In this document: one piece after another, positions 10,810 through 20,737 of the stretch | How positions within the stretch are numbered: the first letter of the stretch is position 1 | How the letters are laid out: each line of letters opens with the position of its first letter | NCBI RefSeq assembly: GCF_947493735.1 | Contig: NZ_CANLSL010000021.1 | Coordinates: forward strand, 1 to 43,833 | DNA from: an uncultured Acinetobacter sp. | Lineage (GTDB): Bacteria > Pseudomonadota > Gammaproteobacteria > Pseudomonadales > Moraxellaceae | Length of the DNA: 43,833 nucleotides | Direction: 5' to 3' | Position numbers and translations under genes: made by a program | The notes under the pieces: model-generated | Told to the model about the DNA's origin: nothing | Databases searched by the model: none | The model's input: only the letters and a program-made list of their open reading frames with translations

Positions 10810-10850
10810 CTCGTCAGTCTTTATTGTAGAGCATTAAAGTGTGCAGATAA

Positions 10851-11921
10851 TTACAAATATTTTTGACTATATTCATGCACAGTATCGACAAAAATTTTCG
10901 GCATCGCTGGATCAACCCACTGGGTAATACCATGTCCAAGATTTGCCACATAACCCGTTTTTTCACCATTGGCATACGCTTGATCGATCATTCGTTTTAC
11001 AGCTGTTTCGATGGCTTTAGGCGTACCGTACAATGTTGCAGGATCAAGATTCCCTTGTAACGCAACACGCCCTGCGACTTGACGGCGCGCCTGCGCAAGT
11101 GGTGTTGTCCAGTCCAAACCGAGCGCATCAGCTCCACTTTCTAGCATCTCAGGAATCCACAAGCCACCACCTTTGGTAAAGACAATCACAGGAATGCGTT
11201 GTCCATCTTTTTCTTTGGTTAAGCCTTTAATAATCTTTTGCATATATTGCAAAGAAAAATCCACATAGTCTTGGTGTGCTAATGCCCCACCCCAACTGTC
11301 AAATATCTGAACAGCTTGTGCGCCTGCTTCTATTTGTGCATTGAGATAATCAATCACCGAATCTGCAAGATGATCAAGCAAGGCATGCAATAGCTCAGGT
11401 TTTGCAAATAACATCTCTTTACTATATCGAAAATCTCGACTTGAACCACCTTCGATCATATAGGTTGCCAGTGTCCACGGACTGCCTGAAAAACCAATCA
11501 ACGGTACAGCACCGCCAAGTGCAGCGCGAATGGTCGAAACCGCTCGCATCACATAATCCAAATCACTGCTTGCATTGAGCTTTGGCAACTGTGCAATATC
11601 CTGCTCGGTACGTACAACTTTTTGAAACTTAGGTCCTTCACCTGTTTCAAAATATAGCCCTAACCCGAGCGCATCAGGAATAGTGAGAATATCTGAAAAT
11701 AATATTGCGGCATCAAGCTCATAACGATGCAGTGGTTGCAAAGTCACTTCACAAGCGAGCTCAGCATTTTTGCATAACGATAAAAAATCACCCGCTTGCT
11801 CACGTGTCGCACGATACTCTGGCAAATAGCGCCCTGCTTGACGCATCATCCATACTGGCGTGGTATCTACAGGCTGACGAAGGAGTGCACGTAAAAATCG
11901 GTCATTTTTTAAAGCGGTCAT
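10851..11921 (-). CDS. hemE: uroporphyrinogen decarboxylase
   Basis: It removes four carboxyl groups from uroporphyrinogen III to give coproporphyrinogen III in cytosolic heme synthesis. [14 protein letters not shown] near the N-terminus is the substrate-binding signature and [18 protein letters not shown] the second one; catalytic-site segments [17 protein letters not shown] and [10 protein letters not shown] are present. The 356 residues match family length. The start ATG at 11921 places the conserved [23 protein letters not shown] at the usual position. A divergent promoter region of about 320 bases separates it from the L,D-transpeptidase. Confidence 0.97.
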   Translation of the reverse strand: MTALKNDRFLRALLRQPVDTTPVWMMRQAGRYLPEYRATREQAGDFLSLCKNAELACEVTLQPLHRYELDAAILFSDILTIPDALGLGLYFETGEGPKFQKVVRTEQDIAQLPKLNASSDLDYVMRAVSTIRAALGGAVPLIGFSGSPWTLATYMIEGGSSRDFRYSKEMLFAKPELLHALLDHLADSVIDYLNAQIEAGAQAVQIFDSWGGALAHQDYVDFSLQYMQKIIKGLTKEKDGQRIPVIVFTKGGGLWIPEMLESGADALGLDWTTPLAQARRQVAGRVALQGNLDPATLYGTPKAIETAVKRMIDQAYANGEKTGYVANLGHGITQWVDPAMPKIFVDTVHEYSQKYL

Positions 11922-12238
11922 GGGCTGTCATCATTCGCAAAAAATTTGTCGCTCATGATAGCAAACTCGTCCGCTCTATTCATGATTTCTTCTTTAAAAA
12001 TGCAATGCGCTAACGCAATCAAACTGTCCGCACACAATTTAGACAAATTTAAATACTGAGAACACATTCACTTCATCATCCACAACATGCTTAAATATAT
12101 GTTTTTAAAATATAAAAAAATGCAGCTTCGTGCATACATTTCCTTAAAAGTTGTAACTTAGACTACAAAACCATTACGTGAAGACATAAACTTTCTTTTA
12201 TAATTAGGCAGATAACAACATTTTCTTAGGACAATTGC
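11922..12238. promoter_or_regulatory. divergent intergenic region hemE / L,D-transpeptidase
   Basis: This AT-rich stretch between divergent genes must hold both promoters. A TATAAT at 12199-12204, 35 bases before the transpeptidase ATG, is a reasonable -10 on the plus strand; no good -35 is seen at the right distance. No gene or RNA is recognised. Confidence 0.4.
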
Positions 12239-13642
12239 ATGTTTGCACCTAGTAAACCCTACAATAAACTCAGTTTAAGTTTGAGTATTGGACTTGTCTG
12301 CGCTTTTAGCCCCAACATCCATGCAGAGAATACTGCAAGTCAAACCTTAAAACCGACTCCTGCAACAGAAGTGCCAATCGAATCTTATCGTCTATCTAAA
12401 GCGCAAGGTGCGACTGAACTTCGTCAGCGCTCAGAAAGTGCACAAATCGAATTAAACGCTGTTCAAAATACGGCGAATACAGCACAAAAAGCAGCGACTC
12501 AACAAGCGACTGCTCCACAAGGAACCACACAACAAGGCATTCAGCAACAAAGCTTACCGGTTCCAACAACTACTCAAGCGAATAGCCCAGTTCCTGCAGA
12601 GCAAGATGCGTCATCAAATAGTGATAACACTGTGGCATCAGGTAGTGGCTTTGCCGATCCTGCACAGGATGAAATTGAAAATAGTACAGCAGGTTCATCG
12701 CCAATTGCAGATTCAGCTGAAGCTGAAGCGGTAAAAAATGCCAAATGGACGTTAGATGGTCTAAATAAAACTGGTTGGGTTGATGGTATAGAAAAAGGTC
12801 GTCTACCTGTTTTTGCAAAAATCCAAGTTTTACTGAATCGTAAACATGCTTCACCAGGTGCGATTGATGGTGCAACAGGGATGAATACCCTGAAAGCGAT
12901 TTCAACCTACCAAACCATGAACAACCTCGATGCTACAGGCAAGATGGATCAACAGACTTGGGATAGCTTAAATGCAGGTCAATCTGAACCTGTATTTGTG
13001 GAATACACCATCACAGAAGATGACTTGAAAGGTCCTTATGCCAAATCCATTCCATCGAACTATGCACTGCAAGCCAAAATGAAAGGTTTGTACTATACGC
13101 GCGTTACGGAAATGCTTGGCGAACGCTTCCATATGGATGAGAACTTTTTACAACAGATCAATCCAAACGTAAGCTTCAAAAAAGCAGGTGAGAAGATCAT
13201 CGTAGCAAATATTCGCAACAACTTACCTGAAGATATTCATCTGATCATTGCGCATAAAGGTGCAAAACAACTGTATCTCTTTAACAGCAAAAACAAGATG
13301 ATTGCATCATTCCCTGCAACGATTGGTAGTAGTGATACGCCATCACCAACAGGTACACATACCGTAAAAAATATTGCACCAAATCCGTGGTATGGCTATA
13401 GTCCGAAAAACTTTGTTCAAGGCAACAACATGAAGCCTCTGTCATTGCCGCCAGGCCCAAACAATCCAGTGGGCAATATGTGGATTGGTTTATCTAAACC
13501 TTCATTTGGTATTCACGGCACGCCGAATCCGTCGCTCATCTCAAAAACTGCATCACACGGCTGTATTCGTTTGACCAACTGGGATGCGCAAGATTTGGCA
13601 AAACGTGTGGAAAAAGGCATCACGGTTAAATTCTTGGAATAA
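12239..13642 (+). CDS. secreted L,D-transpeptidase (YkuD domain)
   Basis: A 467-residue periplasmic protein. A signal peptide with cleavage after NIHA (about residue 29) is followed by a long Gln/Thr/Ala-rich linker (about 30-160). A peptidoglycan-binding domain comes next (about 175-250, with PGAIDGATGMNTLKAISTYQ), then a LysM-like segment (GERFHMDENFLQQINP), and the YkuD domain from about 330. The catalytic motif HGTPNPSLISKTASHGCIRL has Cys442 and His440. Such enzymes make 3-3 peptidoglycan cross-links or attach proteins. The ATG at 12239 has an AGGA just upstream. It is a stand-alone gene closed by a strong terminator. Whether it equals the known A. baumannii LdtJ I cannot say. Confidence 0.9.
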   Translation: MFAPSKPYNKLSLSLSIGLVCAFSPNIHAENTASQTLKPTPATEVPIESYRLSKAQGATELRQRSESAQIELNAVQNTANTAQKAATQQATAPQGTTQQGIQQQSLPVPTTTQANSPVPAEQDASSNSDNTVASGSGFADPAQDEIENSTAGSSPIADSAEAEAVKNAKWTLDGLNKTGWVDGIEKGRLPVFAKIQVLLNRKHASPGAIDGATGMNTLKAISTYQTMNNLDATGKMDQQTWDSLNAGQSEPVFVEYTITEDDLKGPYAKSIPSNYALQAKMKGLYYTRVTEMLGERFHMDENFLQQINPNVSFKKAGEKIIVANIRNNLPEDIHLIIAHKGAKQLYLFNSKNKMIASFPATIGSSDTPSPTGTHTVKNIAPNPWYGYSPKNFVQGNNMKPLSLPPGPNNPVGNMWIGLSKPSFGIHGTPNPSLISKTASHGCIRLTNWDAQDLAKRVEKGITVKFLE

Positions 13643-13695
13643 CATATGCTTTTGAAATTTCGATGTTCTATTCGTTGAGTTTCTTAGAAAGATAG

Positions 13696-13727
13696 AAAAG
13701 CCCTTCGATTGAAGGGCTTTTCTTTGT
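13696..13727. terminator. bidirectional terminator, L,D-transpeptidase / porin
   Basis: AAAAGCCCTTC, loop GATT, GAAGGGCTTTT forms a perfect 11-base-pair hairpin with T runs on both strands, placed between two convergent genes. Confidence 0.9.
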
Positions 13728-13760
13728 TCAGAAAACTTATTTAGAATTCATCTACTCAAA

Positions 13761-15077
13761 TTAGAAGTTGTATCGAGCCATGACGCCAACACGGTTGTCT
13801 TTAAACGTCGTTTCTCCATTTGCATTTGGCTCAAACGTTTCACGTTTACCATTGATGTATTCAATACCAAGATCAACAGGTTGCACAGGTGAATAGATAA
13901 AGTTAATCCAAGCCTGTTCAACTTCTTTATTCCCAGCAGGATTCAGTGTTGCATATTCACTGTCATCATCGGCAAACATCGCACCATAAGCAATCGTTGA
14001 ACGGAGGTTTGGTAAGATTTTATACGTTGCACCGACTTGGAACGCATTGAATTCATTTTGCGCCAAATCACCATTTGCATCGACTGCAAAAGCGGTATTG
14101 GCACCATATAAATAGTTGCTATTGCCTTCCACATGCGAAACATCAGCAGTTAATTTCAATGGATCAGTCACTTGATAGCTTGCACCTGCAGCAACGCCCC
14201 ATGCGGTTTCATCTGAATCATTATTGCCGTCTGCCTCGTAGCGTTCAGCCAAAGCACGAACACTGACATTACCTTTGCCTTCTGCAAAACCTTGATTCAA
14301 CTTGGCAGTCAATACAGGCAATTTATATTTTGTAGTTGCACCTGTTGCAGAGCTATTGCCCTCTTCGGCTGCCAAGACGATTTGTGTTGCAGGGGCAAGG
14401 TTATGGCTATAACGTACTTGTGGAATACGAGATATACCGCCACCGATGTTGGTATTAAAGTCGATCATCTCAGGTGCATGATTGCTCAAAAAGTTCGACG
14501 TGGTTTGACCAAACAACCAATTATTGAATGTTAAGTACGCATGACGAATACGTAAATTCTCCGCAGCACTTGCAAAGTCAACTTCGACTTTACCACCGAC
14601 GTTTTGCCCTGCGATCGGTGAGCTAAAGTCCAATCCGAAACGAGTCACTTTAGCTGTCGCACGTAGCTTATCTTGCGTTGCCCCATCGCTACTTGCTGCA
14701 CTGTTAAAATCATCATCTGCACCTTCGATAATATAGTTTGCATCACCACGGATGAAACCATATAGGTCAACTTCTGCGCCTTTTTTGGTAGTGATTTTTA
14801 AATCTTGAGCATCCACTTTGATCGCTGTTGACGCAGAATGGGCATGATGTTGTACATGGGATGGTGGTGCAACTGGTGGAGCCGAACGCTGTGCAGCAAG
14901 CTCTTGACCTTGTTGCTGAACCAGACTACGAAGCTCTTGAATCTCTGCACGAAGCTGTGCGATTTCATCGCTATCTGCGGCAAAGCTCATTGAAGACATC
15001 CCCCCTAATGCCAAACTTAAGCTACTAAGCTTGAGGACTTTTGCAAAATTCAACTGTGAACTCAATTTTGGATTCAT
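13761..15077 (-). CDS. dcaP: DcaP-like outer membrane porin
   Basis: A 438-residue outer membrane protein. The signal peptide ends near SMSFA (about residue 33). A coiled-coil segment (about 36-64, DEIAQLRAEIQELRSLVQQQ) and a His/Pro-rich linker follow, then a beta-barrel from about 100 beginning with VDLYGFIRGDANY and ending in the outer-membrane terminal phenylalanine, ARYNF. This matches the trimeric DcaP porins of Acinetobacter, channels for dicarboxylates and other small anions. The ribosome binding site AAGGAG stands six bases before the ATG. The exact substrate is inference; several paralogues exist per genome. Confidence 0.88.
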   Translation of the reverse strand: MNPKLSSQLNFAKVLKLSSLSLALGGMSSMSFAADSDEIAQLRAEIQELRSLVQQQGQELAAQRSAPPVAPPSHVQHHAHSASTAIKVDAQDLKITTKKGAEVDLYGFIRGDANYIIEGADDDFNSAASSDGATQDKLRATAKVTRFGLDFSSPIAGQNVGGKVEVDFASAAENLRIRHAYLTFNNWLFGQTTSNFLSNHAPEMIDFNTNIGGGISRIPQVRYSHNLAPATQIVLAAEEGNSSATGATTKYKLPVLTAKLNQGFAEGKGNVSVRALAERYEADGNNDSDETAWGVAAGASYQVTDPLKLTADVSHVEGNSNYLYGANTAFAVDANGDLAQNEFNAFQVGATYKILPNLRSTIAYGAMFADDDSEYATLNPAGNKEVEQAWINFIYSPVQPVDLGIEYINGKRETFEPNANGETTFKDNRVGVMARYNF

Positions 15078-15519
15078 TTTTTACTCCTTATTCAACCCAG
15101 ACCTGCCAAGCAATTTCAGTACCAAATAACCTGAACATCTCGCCTATCCCTATGCGTTGAAATAAATTTTTACTGGCAAGATCTGCATTGTAATAATTTG
15201 TTCATAACGATGTGAGTAGCGTTAGCCAAAAGTCTAAATCAACAGCTCAATTATTCATTTTTCCAAAAAATAAAATATTAATAAAAATCAAATTATTACA
15301 TTTTTAAAAATTTCTTCCGCACTACCTGATTGGATAACGCTTCTTTAGACTTTGGTCGAAAGACAAAATTCTTTTTACTAATTTGTGGGCTTTATTTGAT
15401 ATTTTTTAGCTGTTCTGCCATATCACAGCCGATTGACTACTGTTAGATTTGAATCACTAACATCGCTCATCTTTACACTTCAATTCTGAGTAGAACTGAC
15501 AACCAAAACAGGGACTTTT
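15078..15519. promoter_or_regulatory. divergent intergenic region dcaP / nitroreductase
   Basis: These 442 bases hold no gene that I recognise. They are very AT-rich, especially 15240-15310. A TTGACT at 15433-15438 might be a -35 for the nitroreductase but its -10 is poor. The length suggests long leaders or regulator sites for the porin; no clear operator palindrome is seen. Confidence 0.4.
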
Positions 15520-16224
15520 ATGAATACTGAACATGCTGCTATCGTTGATGATGCCATCACCTCTCGACACTCTGTACGTGCTTTTTTAGATCAAGCCGTG
15601 GATGTCTCCACCATCAAAGACATTTTACAAGTTGCTTGTCGTGCGCCATCGGGCACAAATACACAGCCGTGGAAAGTATATGTGGTAACAGGCAATAAGC
15701 GCCAAGAAATGATCGATCGAGTGGTCGCAGCGCAACTAGAAATTTATGAAAGTCCTGAAGCGGCTAATCAATATCACGAAACTTTTGCCTACTATCCTGA
15801 AACGTGGATTTCGCCATATATTGACCGTCGCCGTGAGAATGGCTGGGGATTGTACGGCTTGCTCGGTATTCAAAAAGGCGAAAAGGAAAAAATGGCGACG
15901 CAACAACTGCGCAACTATCAACTCTTCGATGCGCCAGTTGGCCTATATTTCACGGTGAATAAAGCCTTGGGAGTTGGCTCAAAAATGGACATTTCCATGA
16001 TGATTCAAAATGTCATGGTCGCTGCTAAAGCACGTGGTTTAGATACTTGCCCACAAGCTGCATGGAATCATTTTCATGAAATCGTACTGGATGTCTTGGG
16101 TGCGCCTGATGATGAGGAATTGGTATGCACAGTTGCACTTGGCTATGCCGATCCTGATCATATTGTAAATACTTTTATTACACCTCGTGTTGAGGTGGAT
16201 GAATTTACTGTCTTTTTAGACTAA
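15520..16224 (+). CDS. nitroreductase family protein
   Basis: A 234-residue FMN-dependent oxidoreductase. RHSVRAFLDQAVDVSTIKDI is the N-terminal FMN-binding arginine/serine motif, and CRAPSGTNTQPWKVYVV is the second signature; LDTCPQAAWNHF and the terminal ALGYADP are also typical. The family reduces nitroaromatics, quinones or enones with NAD(P)H; the natural substrate is unknown. It is a single gene, with GGG (AACAGGGAC) before the ATG, and ends at a terminator shared with the convergent efflux gene. Confidence 0.88.
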   Translation: MNTEHAAIVDDAITSRHSVRAFLDQAVDVSTIKDILQVACRAPSGTNTQPWKVYVVTGNKRQEMIDRVVAAQLEIYESPEAANQYHETFAYYPETWISPYIDRRRENGWGLYGLLGIQKGEKEKMATQQLRNYQLFDAPVGLYFTVNKALGVGSKMDISMMIQNVMVAAKARGLDTCPQAAWNHFHEIVLDVLGAPDDEELVCTVALGYADPDHIVNTFITPRVEVDEFTVFLD

Positions 16225-16278
16225 GGATGCATTTGAACTGCGATTTTAAAATCGTATTTTAGACGGACAATCTGACCT

Positions 16279-16305
16279 ATAAACCCTCTACTGATGAGGG
16301 TTTAT
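16279..16305. terminator. bidirectional terminator, nitroreductase / efflux gene
   Basis: ATAAACCCTC, loop TACTGAT, GAGGGTTTAT is a perfect ten-base-pair inverted repeat between the convergent genes, ending one base before the stop codon of the efflux gene. Confidence 0.75.
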
Positions 16306-16306
16306 C

Positions 16307-17515
16307 TTATGCTGTACAACTTTTTGCACGGATTCGCAGTACATAAACACAAATCAATCCAAGCACTGCAAAAATCAACATGGTCACAGCCATGTTTTGT
16401 AATACTGAACCTGTGAAAATGGTTAATAACACCCCTGCAAATAAACCGATTGCAAATTGTAAACTTCCCATCAACGCACTTGCTGTCCCTGCTCGATTTT
16501 GCTGTTCTGACAATGCAAGTGCCGTCGCATTAGGTCCTGTTGAACCAACACCTGACACCACCATAAACAGACCAATCAAAATCCATATCGTACCGACATT
16601 CACCGTAAAAGCATCTATCAGCAAAATAATTGCACCGATCAACTGCAAAGTCCCACCCAGATGAAGCAGTGGTAGTGGTCCCACTTTTTTGACAACTTTG
16701 CTATTGGTAAAAGAAAACAGCATGATACCAAAGGCATTCAAACCAAAAGCCAGTGCAAACTGATGTTGACTAAAACCTAAATCTTCCATTAATAGTGCCG
16801 ATGCAGAAGTCAAATAACAAAACATCATGCCTGAAAAAAAAGCCATCGCAAGCATTGGCGTCCGAAAGCTTCGATCAGAGAGGATATTGCCATACAAGTT
16901 GAATACTTGCTTAAAGCTGAGGTTTAATCTGCGATCAACTGGCAATGTTTCATGGAAAAAATAATGCACACAACATAATGAAATGAGCCCAACGATTGCC
17001 AATAAGATGAAAATCGAATGCCAACTAAAAAACTGAATTAGCACAGAACCCACTAAGGGTGCAATGATCGGTGCAATGCCTAAAATCATCGCCATGTGAG
17101 CAAGCGCCTGCGCAGAAGTACGCACATCAAAACTATCTCGAATCGCCGCACGTGCCATCACCACGCCGACACAGCCACCTAAAGCTTGTAGGACTCTGGC
17201 ACAGATCAATGCCCATTCACTATGAGCAAAAATACATAGAATCGAACCGATGCAATAAATGATTAAGCCAATATATAAGGGCATCTTGCGACCTATGCGA
17301 TCGCTTAGACTTCCATAGATCAACTGACCGATCGCAAGCCCAAAGAAGTACGCAGGGATAGAATTGGAAATACGAATCGTGGTGGTGTCAAACTCTGTCG
17401 CCATTTCAGGCAAAGCAGGCATATACATGTCGATCGACAAAGGACCTAATGCTGTTAGCAACCCCAGTAAAGCAATCCATTTGAATGAATATTGTGCTGT
17501 GCTTGCTGTTGCCAT
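16307..17515 (-). CDS. Bcr/CflA family multidrug efflux MFS transporter
   Basis: A major facilitator inner-membrane protein with twelve predicted spans in about 402 residues. TALGPLSIDMYMPALPEM in the first span is the Bcr/CflA hallmark; LIYGSLSDRIGRKMPLY is the MFS motif A loop, and RVLQALGGCVGVVMARAAIRD the motif after span 4. The family exports bicyclomycin, chloramphenicol, sulfonamides or metabolites such as cysteine, using the proton gradient. The ATG at 17515 is preferred (GGTGAGATGG upstream) over an in-frame GTG at 17527. The real substrate cannot be read from the sequence. Confidence 0.9.
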   Translation of the reverse strand: MATASTAQYSFKWIALLGLLTALGPLSIDMYMPALPEMATEFDTTTIRISNSIPAYFFGLAIGQLIYGSLSDRIGRKMPLYIGLIIYCIGSILCIFAHSEWALICARVLQALGGCVGVVMARAAIRDSFDVRTSAQALAHMAMILGIAPIIAPLVGSVLIQFFSWHSIFILLAIVGLISLCCVHYFFHETLPVDRRLNLSFKQVFNLYGNILSDRSFRTPMLAMAFFSGMMFCYLTSASALLMEDLGFSQHQFALAFGLNAFGIMLFSFTNSKVVKKVGPLPLLHLGGTLQLIGAIILLIDAFTVNVGTIWILIGLFMVVSGVGSTGPNATALALSEQQNRAGTASALMGSLQFAIGLFAGVLLTIFTGSVLQNMAVTMLIFAVLGLICVYVLRIRAKSCTA

Positions 17516-17607
17516 TGACCATCTCACCGATTCAAAACCGAAAGTATTATACGCCTAATATCTAAGAAGAACGGTTGAATACATCATCATTTGGTCGAAC
17601 TTTGAAT

Positions 17608-18195
17608 TTACTCATTTAAAATCATTACTTGATCTACTCGCAACAACTCACATGCACCATCGCCTGTGTCTTCACGACTCAATGAACTTTTCCAAGTCCA
17701 ACCATCATCGCCTATGATCTCAACCAAATCACCACTGAGAAAGACTTTATCATCCGCTTTAACTTTATCTAACTGCCGACCAATCGAAGCATTGGCAGGA
17801 ATGATATGAATATTGCTACTACTGGTTTCGATTTCTCGTACTGGAATCGGCGGCGCGGATTTCGTACGCCAACGATACCATCGACCACTTTGGCTAATCT
17901 CGATTTGCTTATAGATTTTTGGATCAGCCATGTTGCCCCAACCCACTGCAAAGTCTACTGGACTAAACTTCGCATCTCGTCCGAGCAAATAATTTTCACG
18001 ACTGAGAATACGAAACTCCCCCTCAAAGTGCTCTAAAGCGGTAATGGTATAGCCATCGACCTGTTGCACTTCAGCACTTGAGCTCACCGCAGAACTGGTC
18101 GGCATATCTGCCAAATTTGGATTGGGCTTAAATACCCAAATCCATAGCAAATAACCAACCACGATGAAGATCATCCAATAATACTTTTTTGACAT
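17608..18195 (-). CDS. conserved protein of unknown function, N-terminal anchor
   Basis: A 195-residue protein with one N-terminal membrane span (about residues 5-21) then a Ser-rich linker and a soluble domain, probably periplasmic. The core segments FRILSRENYLLGRDAKFSPVD, FAVGWGNMADP, RWYRWRTKSAPPIPVREIE and NIHIIPANASIGRQLDKV look strongly conserved and resemble proteins I have seen in many Proteobacteria, without an assigned role. There is no catalytic motif that I recognise. It stands alone between the efflux gene and yccS. Being intact and well ordered, it is surely a gene; the function is open. Confidence 0.8.
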   Translation of the reverse strand: MSKKYYWMIFIVVGYLLWIWVFKPNPNLADMPTSSAVSSSAEVQQVDGYTITALEHFEGEFRILSRENYLLGRDAKFSPVDFAVGWGNMADPKIYKQIEISQSGRWYRWRTKSAPPIPVREIETSSSNIHIIPANASIGRQLDKVKADDKVFLSGDLVEIIGDDGWTWKSSLSREDTGDGACELLRVDQVMILNE

Positions 18196-18369
18196 ACCCT
18201 TCTACTTGTAATGCGCTTTAATTTTCTATTCAAATGCTAATCTAAGACTATTAAAATATTTCAAGATTTTCGGTATTTTGCAATGCCTTACATCAATTTG
18301 GCATATAATTGTTAAGCTATAGAAAAGCAACACATTTAATTTCAATCAACCGAAAACGCTGAATGACCT

Positions 18370-20622
18370 GTGAATACTCTTCGCTCTCTAAAACGTATTA
18401 GTTATAACACCAATTTGATGTATGCACTGCGTATGTTGATTGCTTTTGCAGGGACAGCGTTTATCCCCTATTTGCTTGGTCAGCAGCTACTCACCATTCC
18501 ACTCACTTTAGGCGTGATCGCTGCAGCACTCAGTGATATTGACGATCGTTTTTCGATCCATCTGCGTAATTTGTTTTTTACCTATTTTGGTTTTTTTGTC
18601 ACAGCTTCGGCAGTAGAGCTACTTTTCCCACATCCTATACTGTTTGGTTTTGCGCTCATTGTTTCTTGTTTTAGCTTGATTTTACTGGGTTCATTGGGTA
18701 AGCGTTATGCCACGATTAGTTATGGTTGTTTGGTCATCTCAGTCTATAGCATGCTCGGCGTGGATATTTTCCCAGAATGGTGGCAACAACCTGCATTATT
18801 AGTTACTGGTGCGGTGTGGTATGGGCTACTTTCTTCGATCAGTTTTTTGATTTTTCCTGTGCGTCTTGTGCAAGATCAGTTGGTGCAATGCTATCAATTG
18901 GTAGGAAATTTTCTCTTTATAAAATCGAATTTGTTCGACGTTGATATGACTCCAAAAAGCTATCAACAGTCGATGATTGATTTATCCCTTGCCAACTCCA
19001 AAGTCGTCGGTAAATTTAATGAAACACGTGTCGCATTGGTGACACGACTCAAAGGCGATCGTGGACGTAAAGATACGCGTCGTAGTCTGCAATATTATTT
19101 CATCATTCAAGACATTCACGAGCGTGCCGATTCTGCACATATCGACTATCAAAAGTTGGCGAAAGTCTTTGCACATCGTGATGTGCTGTTTCGTTTTCAA
19201 CGGATTTTAACCTTACAAGGCAAAGCTTGTCAGGACTTGGCGAATGCGGTCGCCAACCGCCAACCCTATTTGCACAACCAACGCTTTGCTTATGCCTTTA
19301 AAAATTTAGAGCGTTCGATACAACACTTACAAGATGAGTTGGCAGAACAATCAAAGCTTGGGGAAAATGGCGAGATTGCACAAAAACCTGCAAATCATCT
19401 ACTAGCGAATGATGCAGATATTGATCTATGGATTAATGCCTTACGTGGATTGAGTGATAATCTCAAAGAAATTGACGCACAACTGCACAACCTTGAATCT
19501 GACCAAGCACTCAACAACAAATCACAAGACGACGCAAGCAAAGAGAATCTACTCAGAGATGATGGACTACGTGGTTGGCAAGATATTTGGCAACGCATGA
19601 AACAGAATCTAAGCCCAGAATCGAGCTTGTTCCGTCATGCCACTCGCTTATCCATTTTGTTGTTAATTTCGCATATTTTTGTGCAAATTTTTGATTTTGA
19701 ATATGGCTATTGGATTCTTTTGACTGTGCTATTTGTCAGTCAGCCCAACTTTAATGCCACCAAACGCCGTCTGAGGTTACGAATTATCGGAACACTTGCG
19801 GGAATTACCATCGGGACATTTGTCATTCATTTTGTGCCGTCGATCGAAGGACAACTCTTTATCATGGTGTTGAGTGGTGTGTTCTTTTTACAACTCCGAG
19901 CACAGCAATATGCGCAAGCAACCATGTTTATCACCCTGCTTGCTTTGATCAACTTTCACCTCGCCGATCCTGAACTCAATGCTGCAATACCTCGTGCGAT
20001 TTATACCTTTGTCGGCTGTTTTATCGCATGGCTTGGTGTGATGTTTATTTGGCCAGATTGGCAATTCCGTCGTTTACCATTGGTGATTAATAAAGCCTTC
20101 AACAGTCAGTGCAACTACCTGACCGAAGTCGTGAAGCAATATCACGAAGGGCGTAATCATGGTTTGGATTATCGGATTGTGCGTCGTCGTGCGCACATTA
20201 TGGATGCCGATCTCGCCTCAACCATTTCAACGCTCGCCACAGAACCAGATATTGATCAAAATCAGAAACAGCAGGCGTTTAAATTGCTCAGTTTAAATCA
20301 TACTTTGCTCAGCTATATCGCTGCACTTGGTGCACATCGTGAACAAATCAAACATCCTCAAGTGCTCGAAATCTTAGATGAAGCTTTGGACGATATTCAC
20401 GGCGCACTGCTCCGTGATGTAAAGCCACAACTAAAGTCACATGCAGCGATCGAAGCACTTCGATTATTTAACCGTGCTCAAGATACCTCTCTTGATCCTG
20501 CTGAAAGTGTGGTGTTGCAGCAGATTGCTCTGATTATCAACATCTTGCCTGAGATCAGCACATTAAAGCAAAGCCTTAGCTATGAACATGACCCCCAAGC
20601 AAGCGCACTCGGTTCAATTTAA
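18370..20622 (+). CDS. yccS: YccS/YhfK family (FUSC) inner-membrane protein
   Basis: A 750-residue protein of the YccS/YhfK type. Two hydrophobic blocks of several spans each (about 15-165 and 415-560) are separated by a soluble helical region (about 170-410) and followed by a cytosolic C-terminal domain. LLGQQLLTIPLTLGVIAAAL and FEYGYWILLTVLFVSQPNFN are family-like. Related FUSC proteins are thought to be efflux components, for aromatic acids in AaeB; the YccS function is not established. The start is GTG at 18370; a weaker alternative is ATG at 18418. Confidence 0.88.
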   Translation: MNTLRSLKRISYNTNLMYALRMLIAFAGTAFIPYLLGQQLLTIPLTLGVIAAALSDIDDRFSIHLRNLFFTYFGFFVTASAVELLFPHPILFGFALIVSCFSLILLGSLGKRYATISYGCLVISVYSMLGVDIFPEWWQQPALLVTGAVWYGLLSSISFLIFPVRLVQDQLVQCYQLVGNFLFIKSNLFDVDMTPKSYQQSMIDLSLANSKVVGKFNETRVALVTRLKGDRGRKDTRRSLQYYFIIQDIHERADSAHIDYQKLAKVFAHRDVLFRFQRILTLQGKACQDLANAVANRQPYLHNQRFAYAFKNLERSIQHLQDELAEQSKLGENGEIAQKPANHLLANDADIDLWINALRGLSDNLKEIDAQLHNLESDQALNNKSQDDASKENLLRDDGLRGWQDIWQRMKQNLSPESSLFRHATRLSILLLISHIFVQIFDFEYGYWILLTVLFVSQPNFNATKRRLRLRIIGTLAGITIGTFVIHFVPSIEGQLFIMVLSGVFFLQLRAQQYAQATMFITLLALINFHLADPELNAAIPRAIYTFVGCFIAWLGVMFIWPDWQFRRLPLVINKAFNSQCNYLTEVVKQYHEGRNHGLDYRIVRRRAHIMDADLASTISTLATEPDIDQNQKQQAFKLLSLNHTLLSYIAALGAHREQIKHPQVLEILDEALDDIHGALLRDVKPQLKSHAAIEALRLFNRAQDTSLDPAESVVLQQIALIINILPEISTLKQSLSYEHDPQASALGSI

Positions 20623-20737
20623 ACTACATCAGATTTCTACAACTAATTTATAGGTGCTAATTTTTCATAACGCATTTCTATCAGACAGGCTTTAATGCTA
20701 AAATCGGCGCAAAGTTTGATGAGTACAGCGAAGCAAC

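Noticed and set aside
15421..15461. Promoter for the nitroreductase at TTGACT
   Set aside because: The -35 is good but no acceptable -10 stands 16-18 bases later, so it was not called as a promoter.
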